A program made the position numbers and the translations under genes. Source: Pseudoduganella namucuonensis (GTDB lineage Bacteria > Pseudomonadota > Gammaproteobacteria > Burkholderiales > Burkholderiaceae_D). From it: a stretch of 64,000 nt of DNA. The stretch covers positions 32,773 through 96,772 of the forward strand of contig NZ_FPBO01000036.1 in the NCBI RefSeq assembly GCF_900116645.1, read 5' to 3'. The notes beneath the pieces were generated by a model, which was not told the origin of the DNA, searched no databases, and worked only from the letters and a program-made list of their open reading frames with translations. Positions 26,617-33,966 of the stretch are shown one piece after another. The first letter of the stretch is position 1, and each line of letters begins with the position of its first letter.

Positions 26617-27090
26617 ATGAACGACGATACAGCGCTACGGGCGCGCAACCGCGCGGCATTCGCCGCCATGCTGGGCCACCTGGGACGCAAGGAGTTCGAC
26701 CAGTTCGAAGCCTACCTGGACGACAACGTCTTCCAGGACTGGCCGTACCGGCCCATCCCTTCGATGGCCGACAGCCTGGTGGGCCGCGGCGCGCTGCGCG
26801 GCTTCATCGAGCAAGCCACCGCCGATTTCGATCCCTACAATTACACGATCAGCCGCTTCCACGAGATGGCCGATCCGGACAGCCTGATCGTCGAATACAG
26901 TTCCAGGACGGTCTATCTGCCGCGCGCGGTGCCCTACGCCAACCAGTACCTGAGCATTCTGCGCTTCGCCGAGGGGAAAATCGTGTACTGGCGCGAGTAT
27001 GTGAACCCGCTCATCATCAAGGAAGCCTTGCTCGATGACTTCGGCAAGACCATCGACGAGCGTGTGGGGCGGGGCCATGGAGCCGCTTGA
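26617..27090 (+). CDS. SnoaL/NTF2-like protein
   Basis: 157 aa from ATG 26617 (GGAG 8 nt upstream) with an NTF2-like fold: NRAAFAAMLGHLGRKEFDQF, WPYRPIPSM, VYLPRAVPYANQYLSILRF and IVYWREYVNP. Members of this superfamily are isomerases, dehydratases, hydrolases or ring-opening enzymes; the catalytic type cannot be read off. Its end overlaps the start of the BaiE-like gene by 14 bp, so the two are coupled and may act on the same intermediate or form a heteromer. Confidence 0.65.
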   Translation: MNDDTALRARNRAAFAAMLGHLGRKEFDQFEAYLDDNVFQDWPYRPIPSMADSLVGRGALRGFIEQATADFDPYNYTISRFHEMADPDSLIVEYSSRTVYLPRAVPYANQYLSILRFAEGKIVYWREYVNPLIIKEALLDDFGKTIDERVGRGHGAA

Positions 27091-27529
27091 GCGCCTGCTC
27101 GCCATCGAGGAGATCGGCAGGCTCAAGGCACGCTACTTCCGCCTGCTCGACACCAGGCAATGGGGCGAACTGGAGACCCTGTTCGCCGCCGACGCGGTGT
27201 TCGACATGCGCGAGGCGGCCGGCGGCGGCAGCGATGAGCGCGCGCTCGTGGTGGGCGCGTCCGCGATCGCCGCCTTCGTGCGCGGGGCCGTGGACGGACT
27301 GGTCACCGTGCACCACGGCCACATGCCTGAAATCGAGCTGCTGGCGCCGACCCGCGCCCGCGCCACCTGGGCCATGGAGGACCTGCTGCGCTGGCCCGGC
27401 GAAGCGGGCATCGCGCGCACCCTGCGCGGATACGGCCATTACCGCGACACGTACACGCGCATCGAGGGGCGCTGGGTGATACAGTCCAGTGCACTGAGCC
27501 GCTTGCTGGTGGACTTTTCGCCGGTGTAA
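27077..27529 (+). CDS. BaiE-like SnoaL-fold dehydratase (candidate 7alpha-hydroxysteroid dehydratase)
   Basis: 150 aa from ATG 27077, within the end of the preceding gene. The pattern follows Clostridium BaiE. IEEIGRLKARYFRLLDTRQW puts Tyr20 and Asp25 where BaiE has catalytic Tyr30 and Asp35. HHGHMPEIEL supplies His82 (His83 in BaiE) and WAMEDLL supplies Asp102 (Asp106). GYGHYRDTYTRIEGRWVIQ matches the BaiE C-terminal half. BaiE removes the 7alpha-hydroxyl of 3-oxo-4-ene bile acids; a SnoaL-like 7alpha-dehydratase (Hsh2) is also known in aerobic Sphingobium. Assignment to 7-dehydration is inference from residues and neighbours. Last gene of the hsaC operon. Confidence 0.7.
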   Translation: MEPLERLLAIEEIGRLKARYFRLLDTRQWGELETLFAADAVFDMREAAGGGSDERALVVGASAIAAFVRGAVDGLVTVHHGHMPEIELLAPTRARATWAMEDLLRWPGEAGIARTLRGYGHYRDTYTRIEGRWVIQSSALSRLLVDFSPV

Positions 27530-27666
27530 GCCACCCGCCATCATCGGCGCCGGCATGAAAACCATCGTCATCGCCGGTGGCGGTGTCGGCGGCGTCGCTG
27601 GCGCCGGGTTGCGCCGCTACGCCTGGCCATCCGCCGCCGACGCGCTGCGCACCCGGGCTTGGACGG

Positions 27667-28662
27667 CTAGCTTGCCAGTGGACCCGGGGCGCAGACGTCC
27701 CACGGATGCGCCAGACCGGGGTCGGTGTGCGCGATGCACTGCTTCAGCAGGTTTTTCAGCGCCGTCATTTCCCATTCGCCACACTTCGCCACCATGTCCG
27801 CTTCCAGCGCCTTGGCCGCCGCCAGCACCTGCAACGTCGCCGCGCGCCCCTGGTCGCTCAGGCGGCACAGGCGTGATGGGCAGTCGCTCACGGTGAGCAG
27901 CCCGCGCGCGCCCAGCCCCTCCAGCAGCGCCGCGCTGACCGCGTGCCCGGTGTAGGCGAACGATTCGATCAGGTCGCTGGCCGGCCGGCCATCCCTCGCG
28001 CTCAGCACGGTCAAAACGAAGTATTCGGCGTCGCTCAGGCCATGCGCGCGCGCGTGCCCGCGCACCTGGCTGTAGAACTGGAAGTGCGCGCGCGCCAGCA
28101 GGTAGCCGATGAAGTTTTCGCTGAAACTCGCGTCCGAGGGCGGCGCGTCGCGGGAAAAAGCGTCCTTGTCGCTTTTCGACGCGGCGATGGCGTACTTCCC
28201 GCCGTGAAACACCAGCGGCGGGCTGTCGCTGCGGTCGAAGGCGCACACCTCGCCCACAAAAATGATGTGGTCGCCGCCATCGTAGCGGAAGGCGCTCTTG
28301 CACTGCAGGCGGGCGGTGCAGCCGGTCAGCAGCGGCACGCCGCCGGCGCCCGCCTCGGTCGCCACGCCGTGGAACTTGTCCTCGCCGCTCTTGGCGAAGC
28401 GGTTCGACAGCGCGTCCTGGTCGACCGACAGGATGTGCACCGCCCAATGGTCGCTGTCGTTGAAGGCCGCCAGGCTGCGCGAGGTCTTGGCCAGGCTCCA
28501 CAACACCATGGGCGGATCAAGCGAGACGGAATTGAAGCTGTTGGCGGTGATGCCGACCGGCGCGCCATCGGCGGCGCGCGCGGTGATGATGGTGACACCG
28601 GTGGTGAAGGTGCCCAGCGTGCGGCGGAATTCGCGCTGGTCGAAAGGCTGGGGTATGGTCAT
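27667..28662 (-). CDS. hsaB: HsaB-type flavin reductase fused to a MarR-like domain
   Basis: 331 aa from ATG 28662, chosen for its AGGAG; the frame stays open upstream to a GTG at 28776, but that stretch contains the promoter box. Residues 1 to about 165 are a short-chain flavin reductase (EFRRTLGTFTTGVTIITARA, GITANSFNSVSLDPPMVLWSL, HIIFVGEV). Residues from about 190 to the end resemble a MarR winged helix (GLSDAEYFVLTVL, HAVSAALLEGLGARGLL, CRLSDQGRAATLQVLAAAKA). Classic HsaB is about 190 aa. The reductase of Acinetobacter 4-hydroxyphenylacetate hydroxylase carries a similar C-terminal MarR-like autoinhibitory domain, so effector-gated flavin reduction is likely. It probably supplies reduced flavin to HsaA. 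Convergent with the hsaC operon and divergent from kshA. Confidence 0.85.
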   Translation of the reverse strand: MTIPQPFDQREFRRTLGTFTTGVTIITARAADGAPVGITANSFNSVSLDPPMVLWSLAKTSRSLAAFNDSDHWAVHILSVDQDALSNRFAKSGEDKFHGVATEAGAGGVPLLTGCTARLQCKSAFRYDGGDHIIFVGEVCAFDRSDSPPLVFHGGKYAIAASKSDKDAFSRDAPPSDASFSENFIGYLLARAHFQFYSQVRGHARAHGLSDAEYFVLTVLSARDGRPASDLIESFAYTGHAVSAALLEGLGARGLLTVSDCPSRLCRLSDQGRAATLQVLAAAKALEADMVAKCGEWEMTALKNLLKQCIAHTDPGLAHPWDVCAPGPLAS

Positions 28663-28725
28663 CTGTGCTCCTGCGGGCGATGGACTGCGTTGCTGTGGCG
28701 ATTTATCGGGCAAATCGTGGTGCCA

Positions 28726-28772
28726 CCAGCGTAGTACGGCGCGCACGCGCAAGCATCGTCTTGTTGGACTAA
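28726..28772 (-). promoter_or_regulatory. Steroid box 8 (minus strand) and promoter of hsaB
   Basis: Minus-strand box TTAGTCCAACAAGACGATG (plus coordinates 28754-28772). After 21 nt comes ACGCTGG (28726-28732), giving the -10 pattern xAxxxT. The hsaB ATG lies 63 bp downstream. This mirror-image copy supports both the box and the chosen hsaB start. Confidence 0.6.
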
Positions 28773-28805
28773 ACACCGCCGGTCGTCGTCCTTTCCCGCG
28801 TCGGC

Positions 28806-28852
28806 TTCATCCAATTGGACGATGCGCCGCGAGGGGCGCAGGGACAACAATC
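28806..28852 (+). promoter_or_regulatory. Steroid box 3 and promoter of the kshA-luxR operon
   Basis: Box TTCATCCAATTGGACGATG at 28806-28824, with the near-perfect dyad CATCCAATTGGACG. After 22 nt comes ACAATCG, giving -10-like AACAAT. It is 33 bp from the divergent box 8, so two dimers could sit side by side. kshA starts at 28879. Confidence 0.65.
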
Positions 28853-28878
28853 GTTCCATTCCAACCAGGAGCGAGACG

Positions 28879-29949
28879 ATGAAACAAATTCCCATCATTG
28901 AGGCGAAACCCATCGCGGACCGCTACGCGCGCGGCTGGCATTGCCTGGGACTGGCCGCCGACTTCAAGGACGGCAAACCGCATACGCTGGAGATCTTCGG
29001 CGGCAAGCTGGTCGCCTTTCAGGGACAGGACGACGGCGCGATCCACATCCTGGACGCCCACTGCCCGCACATGGGCGCGGACCTGAGCATCGGCCAGGTC
29101 AAGGGCGACGCCATCCAGTGCCCCTTCCACCACTGGAGCTGGAACGGCGAAGGCAAGTGCGTGGACATCCCCTACTGCAAGCGCATCCCGCCGCGCGCCC
29201 GCACCCGCGCCTGGACCACCTGCGAGGAAAACAATCTGCTGTTCATCTACAACGACCCGGAAGGCAACCCGCCGCCGCCGGAGGTCGCGATCCCCCGCAT
29301 TGACGCCTGCTTCAGTGGCGACTGGACGCCGTGGGTGACGAACCGCTGGCTGTTCAACACCAACTGCCGCGAGCTGGTGGACAACCTGGCCGACGAGGCG
29401 CATTTCGGACCCGTGCACAGCGCGCCCAACGACTATTTCGCCAACCTGTTCGAAGGCCACAAGGCGAGCCAGATCACCAAGGGCGGCAGCGCCACCTTGA
29501 CCGAAGGCGGGCTGAGCACCTACAACACCTACTTCGGCCCGGCGTATCACATCACGCACATGGTGGCGCAGCAGGATGGGCAGACCATCGAATCGATCCT
29601 GCTCAACACCCACGTGCCGAAGGACCTGCACAGCTTCCACCAGTGCTTCGGCGTGATGGTCAAGAAGCTGCCGGGACTGGACGAGGAGCAGAACGACAAC
29701 ATTGCGCAAGCCTATTCGAAAGCGGTGTTCGACGCCTTCGCGCAGGACCAGGTCATATGGGACAGCAAGGTCCGCATCGACAATCCCATCCTGTGCGAGA
29801 ACGACGGCCCCATCTACCAGTTGCGCCAGTGGTACGCCCAGTTCTACCAGGACGTGGCGGAGGTGGCGCCCGAGCAGCGCGAGCGCCGCCTGTTCGAGAC
29901 GGTCAAGCGCTGCGACGCGCCGCCCGCCCATCACGTCTTCGAGGACTGA
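28879..29949 (+). CDS. kshA: Rieske oxygenase KshA, 3-ketosteroid 9alpha-hydroxylase
   Basis: 356 aa from ATG 28879 with an AGGAGCGAGACG leader. Rieske cluster ligands Cys62, His64, Cys81 and His84; mononuclear iron ligands His175 and His180 in ADEAHFGPVH, with Asp290 in AQDQVIW. CKRIPPRARTRAW after the Rieske site is characteristic of KshA. Together with KshB it hydroxylates C9. On a 1,4-dien-3-one this triggers opening of ring B and aromatisation of ring A, the committed 9,10-seco step. It is the first gene of its operon and is followed 4 bp later by a LuxR-family regulator. Specificity may be for bile-acid or androstane substrates. Confidence 0.9.
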   Translation: MKQIPIIEAKPIADRYARGWHCLGLAADFKDGKPHTLEIFGGKLVAFQGQDDGAIHILDAHCPHMGADLSIGQVKGDAIQCPFHHWSWNGEGKCVDIPYCKRIPPRARTRAWTTCEENNLLFIYNDPEGNPPPPEVAIPRIDACFSGDWTPWVTNRWLFNTNCRELVDNLADEAHFGPVHSAPNDYFANLFEGHKASQITKGGSATLTEGGLSTYNTYFGPAYHITHMVAQQDGQTIESILLNTHVPKDLHSFHQCFGVMVKKLPGLDEEQNDNIAQAYSKAVFDAFAQDQVIWDSKVRIDNPILCENDGPIYQLRQWYAQFYQDVAEVAPEQRERRLFETVKRCDAPPAHHVFED

Positions 29950-29953
29950 GTCC

Positions 29954-31156
29954 ATGCAGGCGCCAGGCTCGCCGGAACAAACACCGCCCGCCGCGGACGT
30001 GATGGGGCTGGCCGCCGCGCACGCGGGCGGGGCCGAGGCCTTTGATCGCCTGGACACCCTGGTGGGCTTGATCTACGAGGGGGCGCTGGAGACGGTGCCG
30101 TGGACCAGCGCATTGAACATGGTGCGCGCCATGCTCGACGCCAACTGGGTGACGCTCACGCTGCGCCCGGCCTCGCCCAGCCAGTTGGGCCTGATTGTGC
30201 TGTCCGGGCACAATGGCGCGGTGCTGGCGCCCGACCCGTTTCTGAGCTACTACGCCTTCGCGATGGACCCTTTCGCCAATCTGCCCGACGGCGTGGTGCT
30301 GACGGTGGACGACGCGATCGGCGAGGAGCCCTGGATGACCAGCGAGTTCTACCATCAATTCGTGCGGCCGCACGACATCCGCTACATGGCCGGCGCCGAC
30401 ATCCGCACCGCCGAGGGCGTGGAATGCCGTTTCCGCGTGTGCCGGCCACCGTCGGGCAGCCAGTTCTCCCCGGCCGACAAGGCGCTGTGCCGGTTGCTGC
30501 TGCCGCATCTGCGCCGTTCGGTGCGGATGCACGCGCGGCTCGACCTGATCACGTCGGAGCGCGAGCTGTACGCCACCACCGTCAACAGCCTGCTGGTGGG
30601 GACCGTGTTGCTCGACAAGGCCGGCGCGATCATCAAGACCAACCGTGTCGCGGACGAGATTTTCGCCGAGCGCGACGGCATCGAACTGGCGCGCGGCGCG
30701 ATGTACGCCAACTACGGCACCCAGAACCGCGAACTGCAGAGGCTGCTCAAGCAGGCGCTCGAACCGCCCGCGAAGACCAAACAGGTGCCGGACGCGATCT
30801 CGCTGACCCGCCCGTCCGGACGCGCGCGGCTTGGCGTGCTGGTGCGAAGGCTGCCTCCGGGGGAATGGTCCGAGGGCAACCAGGGGCCGGTCGCCGTGGT
30901 CTTCGTGCGCGACCCGGAGCGCAAGTCGCAAGCGTCGGCCGAGTTGATGCGCCGGCTGTTCGACCTGACGCCGGCGGAGGCGGCGCTGGCGCTGCTGCTG
31001 GCCAACGGGCTGGCGCTGGACGAGGCGGCCGACGAACTCGATATCCGCAAGAACACGGCGCGCGCGCAACTGCGCTCCATATTTTCCAAGACCGGCGTCA
31101 CGCGCCAGACCGCGCTGGTGCACGTGTTGCTCAACAGTGTCATTTCGCTCCACTGA
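29954..31156 (+). CDS. LuxR-family regulator, TeiR-like candidate activator of the steroid regulon
   Basis: 400 aa from ATG 29954 (GAGGA upstream). The N-terminal about 200 residues resemble a GAF/PAS-type sensor and a second PAS-like segment follows (LLVGTVLLDKAGAIIKTNRVAD). The C-terminal about 65 residues form a GerE/LuxR helix-turn-helix: FDLTPAEAALALLLANG, ELDIRKNTARAQLRSIF and TRQTALVHVLL. Size and architecture match TeiR, the LuxR-type activator of testosterone catabolism in Comamonas. There is no autoinducer-domain or receiver signature. It is co-transcribed with kshA behind box 3, so positive autoregulation is likely. It is the best candidate to bind the eight boxes; this is inference. 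Confidence 0.8.
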   Translation: MQAPGSPEQTPPAADVMGLAAAHAGGAEAFDRLDTLVGLIYEGALETVPWTSALNMVRAMLDANWVTLTLRPASPSQLGLIVLSGHNGAVLAPDPFLSYYAFAMDPFANLPDGVVLTVDDAIGEEPWMTSEFYHQFVRPHDIRYMAGADIRTAEGVECRFRVCRPPSGSQFSPADKALCRLLLPHLRRSVRMHARLDLITSERELYATTVNSLLVGTVLLDKAGAIIKTNRVADEIFAERDGIELARGAMYANYGTQNRELQRLLKQALEPPAKTKQVPDAISLTRPSGRARLGVLVRRLPPGEWSEGNQGPVAVVFVRDPERKSQASAELMRRLFDLTPAEAALALLLANGLALDEAADELDIRKNTARAQLRSIFSKTGVTRQTALVHVLLNSVISLH

Positions 31157-31194
31157 GCCGTGACCGGACACCCCCCAACCGAACGGAGTTATTC

Positions 31195-32397
31195 ATGAAA
31201 GAAGCTGTCATCGTCGCCACCGCGCGCACGCCCATAGGCAAAGCCTACCGCGGCGCCTTCAACGACACCGAGGCCCCGCTGCTGGGCGGCCATGTGGTGC
31301 GCAGCCTGATCGAGCGCACCGGCGTCGCGCCGGACGAGATCGACGACGTGCTGATCGGCGCCGCCGCGCAGCAGGGCACCCAGGGCTACAACCTCGGACG
31401 CCTGTGCGCGCTGGCCGGCGGCTTGCCCCAGTCGGTCGCGGGCATGACCGTGGACCGTATGTGCGCCTCGGGCCTGATGACGATCGCGTCGGCCGCCAAG
31501 TCCATCATGTGCGGCGAGTATGAGCTGGCCATCGCGGGCGGCGTCGAGTCGGTCTCGCTGACCCAGAACAAATACAAGAACGCGCACCGCGCCCAGTCGC
31601 GTGCCGTGCTTGAGCGCGTCCCCGCCGCCTACATGCCGATGATCGAGACGGCTGAAGTGGTCTCGCGCCGCTACGGCATTTCACGCCAGGCGCAGGACGC
31701 CTACGCGCTGCAAAGCCAGCGGCGTCTCGCGGCGGCCCAGCAAGCCGGGCGTTTCGACGCGGAAATCGTGCCGCTCGCCACCAGTAAGCTGTTGTTCGAC
31801 AAGGAGGGCGCGCCTGCCGGCAGCGAGCAGGTCACGCTGCGCCAGGACGAGGGCAACCGGCCCGACACCACGGCCGACAGCCTGGCCAAGCTCAAGCCGG
31901 TGTGGAAGGACGGCCAGACGATTCCAAGCGGCGAGTTCATCACGGCCGGCAACGCCTCTCAGCTGTCCGATGGCGCCTCGGCCATGCTGCTGATGAGCGG
32001 AGAGCAGGCCAGCCGGCGCGGTCTCGCGCCGCTGGGCGTCTATCGCGGCATGGCGGTGGCCGGCTGCGACGCCGACGAGATGGGCATTGGCCCGGTGTTC
32101 GCGATTCCCAAGTTGCTGCGGCGGCACGGCCTGACCGTGGCCGACATCGGCCTGTGGGAGATCAACGAGGCGTTCGCCTGCCAAGTGCTGTACTGCCGCG
32201 ACCAGCTGGGCATTCCGGACCAGCGCTTGAACGTCAACGGCGGCGCGATCGCGATCGGCCATCCCTTCGGCATGTCGGGCGCGCGGCTGGCCGGGCACGC
32301 GTTGATCGAAGGGCGGCGCCAGGGCGTGCGCTATGTCGTGGTGTCGATGTGCGTCGGCGGCGGCATGGGCGCCGCCGCCTTGTTCGAGGTCCTGTGA
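31195..32397 (+). CDS. Thiolase (acetyl-CoA acyltransferase family)
   Basis: 400 aa. Nucleophile Cys90 in VDRMCASGLM, then NEAFACQ, GGAIAIGHPFGMSGAR and the second catalytic cysteine in SMCVGGGMGAA. This is a complete degradative thiolase that releases acetyl- or propionyl-CoA from a 3-ketoacyl-CoA. It lies behind luxR (38-bp gap, ACGGAG leader) and overlaps the MaoC fusion gene (GTGA). Together with the MaoC and SDR genes downstream it forms a beta-oxidation set, perhaps for a steroid side chain. It is not the fadA6-like thiolase at 39010. Confidence 0.88.
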   Translation: MKEAVIVATARTPIGKAYRGAFNDTEAPLLGGHVVRSLIERTGVAPDEIDDVLIGAAAQQGTQGYNLGRLCALAGGLPQSVAGMTVDRMCASGLMTIASAAKSIMCGEYELAIAGGVESVSLTQNKYKNAHRAQSRAVLERVPAAYMPMIETAEVVSRRYGISRQAQDAYALQSQRRLAAAQQAGRFDAEIVPLATSKLLFDKEGAPAGSEQVTLRQDEGNRPDTTADSLAKLKPVWKDGQTIPSGEFITAGNASQLSDGASAMLLMSGEQASRRGLAPLGVYRGMAVAGCDADEMGIGPVFAIPKLLRRHGLTVADIGLWEINEAFACQVLYCRDQLGIPDQRLNVNGGAIAIGHPFGMSGARLAGHALIEGRRQGVRYVVVSMCVGGGMGAAALFEVL

Positions 32398-33482
32398 GCA
32401 CGGGCACGGCGCCGGCGGCGGAGTTCGAGCGTCGCCTGCTGGGCATGGTGGGCCGCGAGTATGGCCCCGTGTACGCGTGGGACGAGGTCAACCGGCCGAT
32501 GATACGGCACTGGTGCGCCGCCACCGGCAACCGCCATCCCGCCTATCTCGATCCGGATTCACCGGCGGCGCGGCGCCATGGCGGCCTGGTGGCGCCGCCG
32601 ACCATGCTGCAGGTTTGGCTGATGCCGGGTCTGGAGGGGCATCCCGCGCCGGATTCCGCCGAGCAGGGGCCGGAAGAACTGATGGCGTTGCTGGCGCGCG
32701 CTGGCTACACCTCGTCCGTGGGCGTGAATTCGGAGCAGGAGTACCGGCGCTATCTGCGGCCGGGCGACCGCCTGCACTGCGTCACGACGCTCGCCGCGAT
32801 CAGCGCCCTCAAGGTCACGGCGCTCGGTCCGGGCTATTTCGTCACGCTGGCGCTGGACATGCGCGACCAGGACGGCGAGACCGTGGGGACGATGCGTTTC
32901 CGTCAACTGGTTTATCAGCCGGCGGCGGCCGGGCAAGCGGCGACGGGGGACGAGCGGCAGGCCAGGGGCGCCGCGCCGGAAGGGACGGGACGGCGGGCGC
33001 CCGCTGTCGCACCGCTGGCCGCGCGCGTGGCGGCGCGGGCGGCGCCGCCCGCCACGTCGCGCTCCGCGCCGCCGCCCGCCATGTCGCGCTCCGCGCCACC
33101 GCGCGTTGGCGACGCGTTGCCGGAACTGCCGATACCGGTCACGCTGACCGGCATCATCGCCGGCGCCATCGCCACGCGCGACTTCCATCCGGTGCATCAC
33201 GACGTGGCGGCCGCGCAACTGCTGGGCATGCCGACCATCTTCATGAACATCCTGACCACCAACGCGTGCATCGAGCGCCATGTGTACGAATGGGCGGGCG
33301 ATGGCGCGATCCTCGAATCGGTCTCGTTCAAGCTGGGCACGCCCAATTTCGCCGGCGACCTGATGACGATGTCCGGCTCGGTGCGCGCGGTGGACGCCGC
33401 CGGCCGCGTCGAGCTCGGCCTGCGCGGTATCAACGCGCGCGGCACCCACGTGGACGCGGTGGCGCGTCTGCGCCTGGTCTGA
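32394..33482 (+). CDS. Fused double hot-dog MaoC-like hydratase
   Basis: 362 aa from GTG 32394, overlapping the thiolase stop. The N-terminal half (to about 175) is a MaoC dehydratase N-type hot-dog domain (EVNRPMIRHWCAATGNRHPAYLDPDSP). A low-complexity linker rich in Ala, Pro, Arg and Ser follows (about 180-240). The C-terminal half is a second hot-dog domain with the hydratase-like motif DFHPVHHD (about residue 262). In mycobacterial cholesterol side-chain catabolism the equivalent activity is a two-protein MaoC complex (ChsH1-ChsH2); here two modules are joined in one chain. It probably hydrates an enoyl-CoA intermediate of the side chain. Confidence 0.75.
   Translation: MSTGTAPAAEFERRLLGMVGREYGPVYAWDEVNRPMIRHWCAATGNRHPAYLDPDSPAARRHGGLVAPPTMLQVWLMPGLEGHPAPDSAEQGPEELMALLARAGYTSSVGVNSEQEYRRYLRPGDRLHCVTTLAAISALKVTALGPGYFVTLALDMRDQDGETVGTMRFRQLVYQPAAAGQAATGDERQARGAAPEGTGRRAPAVAPLAARVAARAAPPATSRSAPPPAMSRSAPPRVGDALPELPIPVTLTGIIAGAIATRDFHPVHHDVAAAQLLGMPTIFMNILTTNACIERHVYEWAGDGAILESVSFKLGTPNFAGDLMTMSGSVRAVDAAGRVELGLRGINARGTHVDAVARLRLV
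33051..33104. repeat. Two-copy 27-bp tandem repeat inside the MaoC fusion linker
   Basis: Units 33051-33077 and 33078-33104 match at about 24 of 27 positions and encode ATSRSAPPP / AMSRSAPPR in the linker. This is a small in-frame minisatellite that could change linker length by slippage. Confidence 0.6.
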
Positions 33483-33493
33483 CGGAGCCACGC

Positions 33494-33955
33494 ATGGCTT
33501 ACCTCCACTACTGGGAAGACTTCCCGGTCGGCAGCGTGCGCGACTTCGCGCCGCGCACGCTGGAACGGGAAGATGTCTTGGACTTCGCGCGGCGCTACGA
33601 TCCGCAGCCTTTCCATATCGACGACGGCGCGGCGCGGGCGTCGCAATTCGGCGGTCTGATCGCCAGCGGCTGGCATGTGTGCGCGTTCGCCATGCGGATG
33701 TTGTGCGACGGCGATCTGCTGGCCACGGCGGGCATGGGATCGCCCGGCGTCGAAACCATACGCTGGCGCGCCCCCGCACGCCCGGGCGACCACCTGCGGC
33801 TGCGCTCGACCGTGATGCAGGCGCGTTTGCTCAAGAGCCGCCCAGGCGTCGGGCTGCTGCTGACGCGCTGGGAAATGCACAACCAACGCGACGAATTGGT
33901 GATGACGATGGAGGGCTACGGCATGGTGGCGTGCCGCGGCGCGCATGCGGACTGA
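33494..33955 (+). CDS. MaoC-like hydratase
   Basis: 153 aa from ATG 33494 with a CGGAG leader. Single hot-dog domain: VLDFARRYDPQPFHIDD followed by FGGLIASGWHVC, the (R)-specific enoyl-CoA hydratase pattern with Asp and His in the active site. It sits 11 bp after the double MaoC protein and 11 bp before an SDR of the hydroxyacyl-CoA dehydrogenase type. The three probably catalyse successive hydration and oxidation steps in steroid side-chain or ring beta-oxidation. Confidence 0.8.
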   Translation: MAYLHYWEDFPVGSVRDFAPRTLEREDVLDFARRYDPQPFHIDDGAARASQFGGLIASGWHVCAFAMRMLCDGDLLATAGMGSPGVETIRWRAPARPGDHLRLRSTVMQARLLKSRPGVGLLLTRWEMHNQRDELVMTMEGYGMVACRGAHAD

Positions 33956-33966
33956 AAGGAGAGGAA

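Noticed and set aside
24470..26659. 729-codon open frame antisense to the enoate reductase gene
   Set aside because: High GC keeps antisense frames open; the translation has no recognisable domain, while the sense frame is a full flavoprotein.
28663..28776. Longer hsaB start at GTG 28776
   Set aside because: The extra 38 codons cover steroid box 8 and its -10 element, whereas ATG 28662 has AGGAG and begins the flavin reductase domain.
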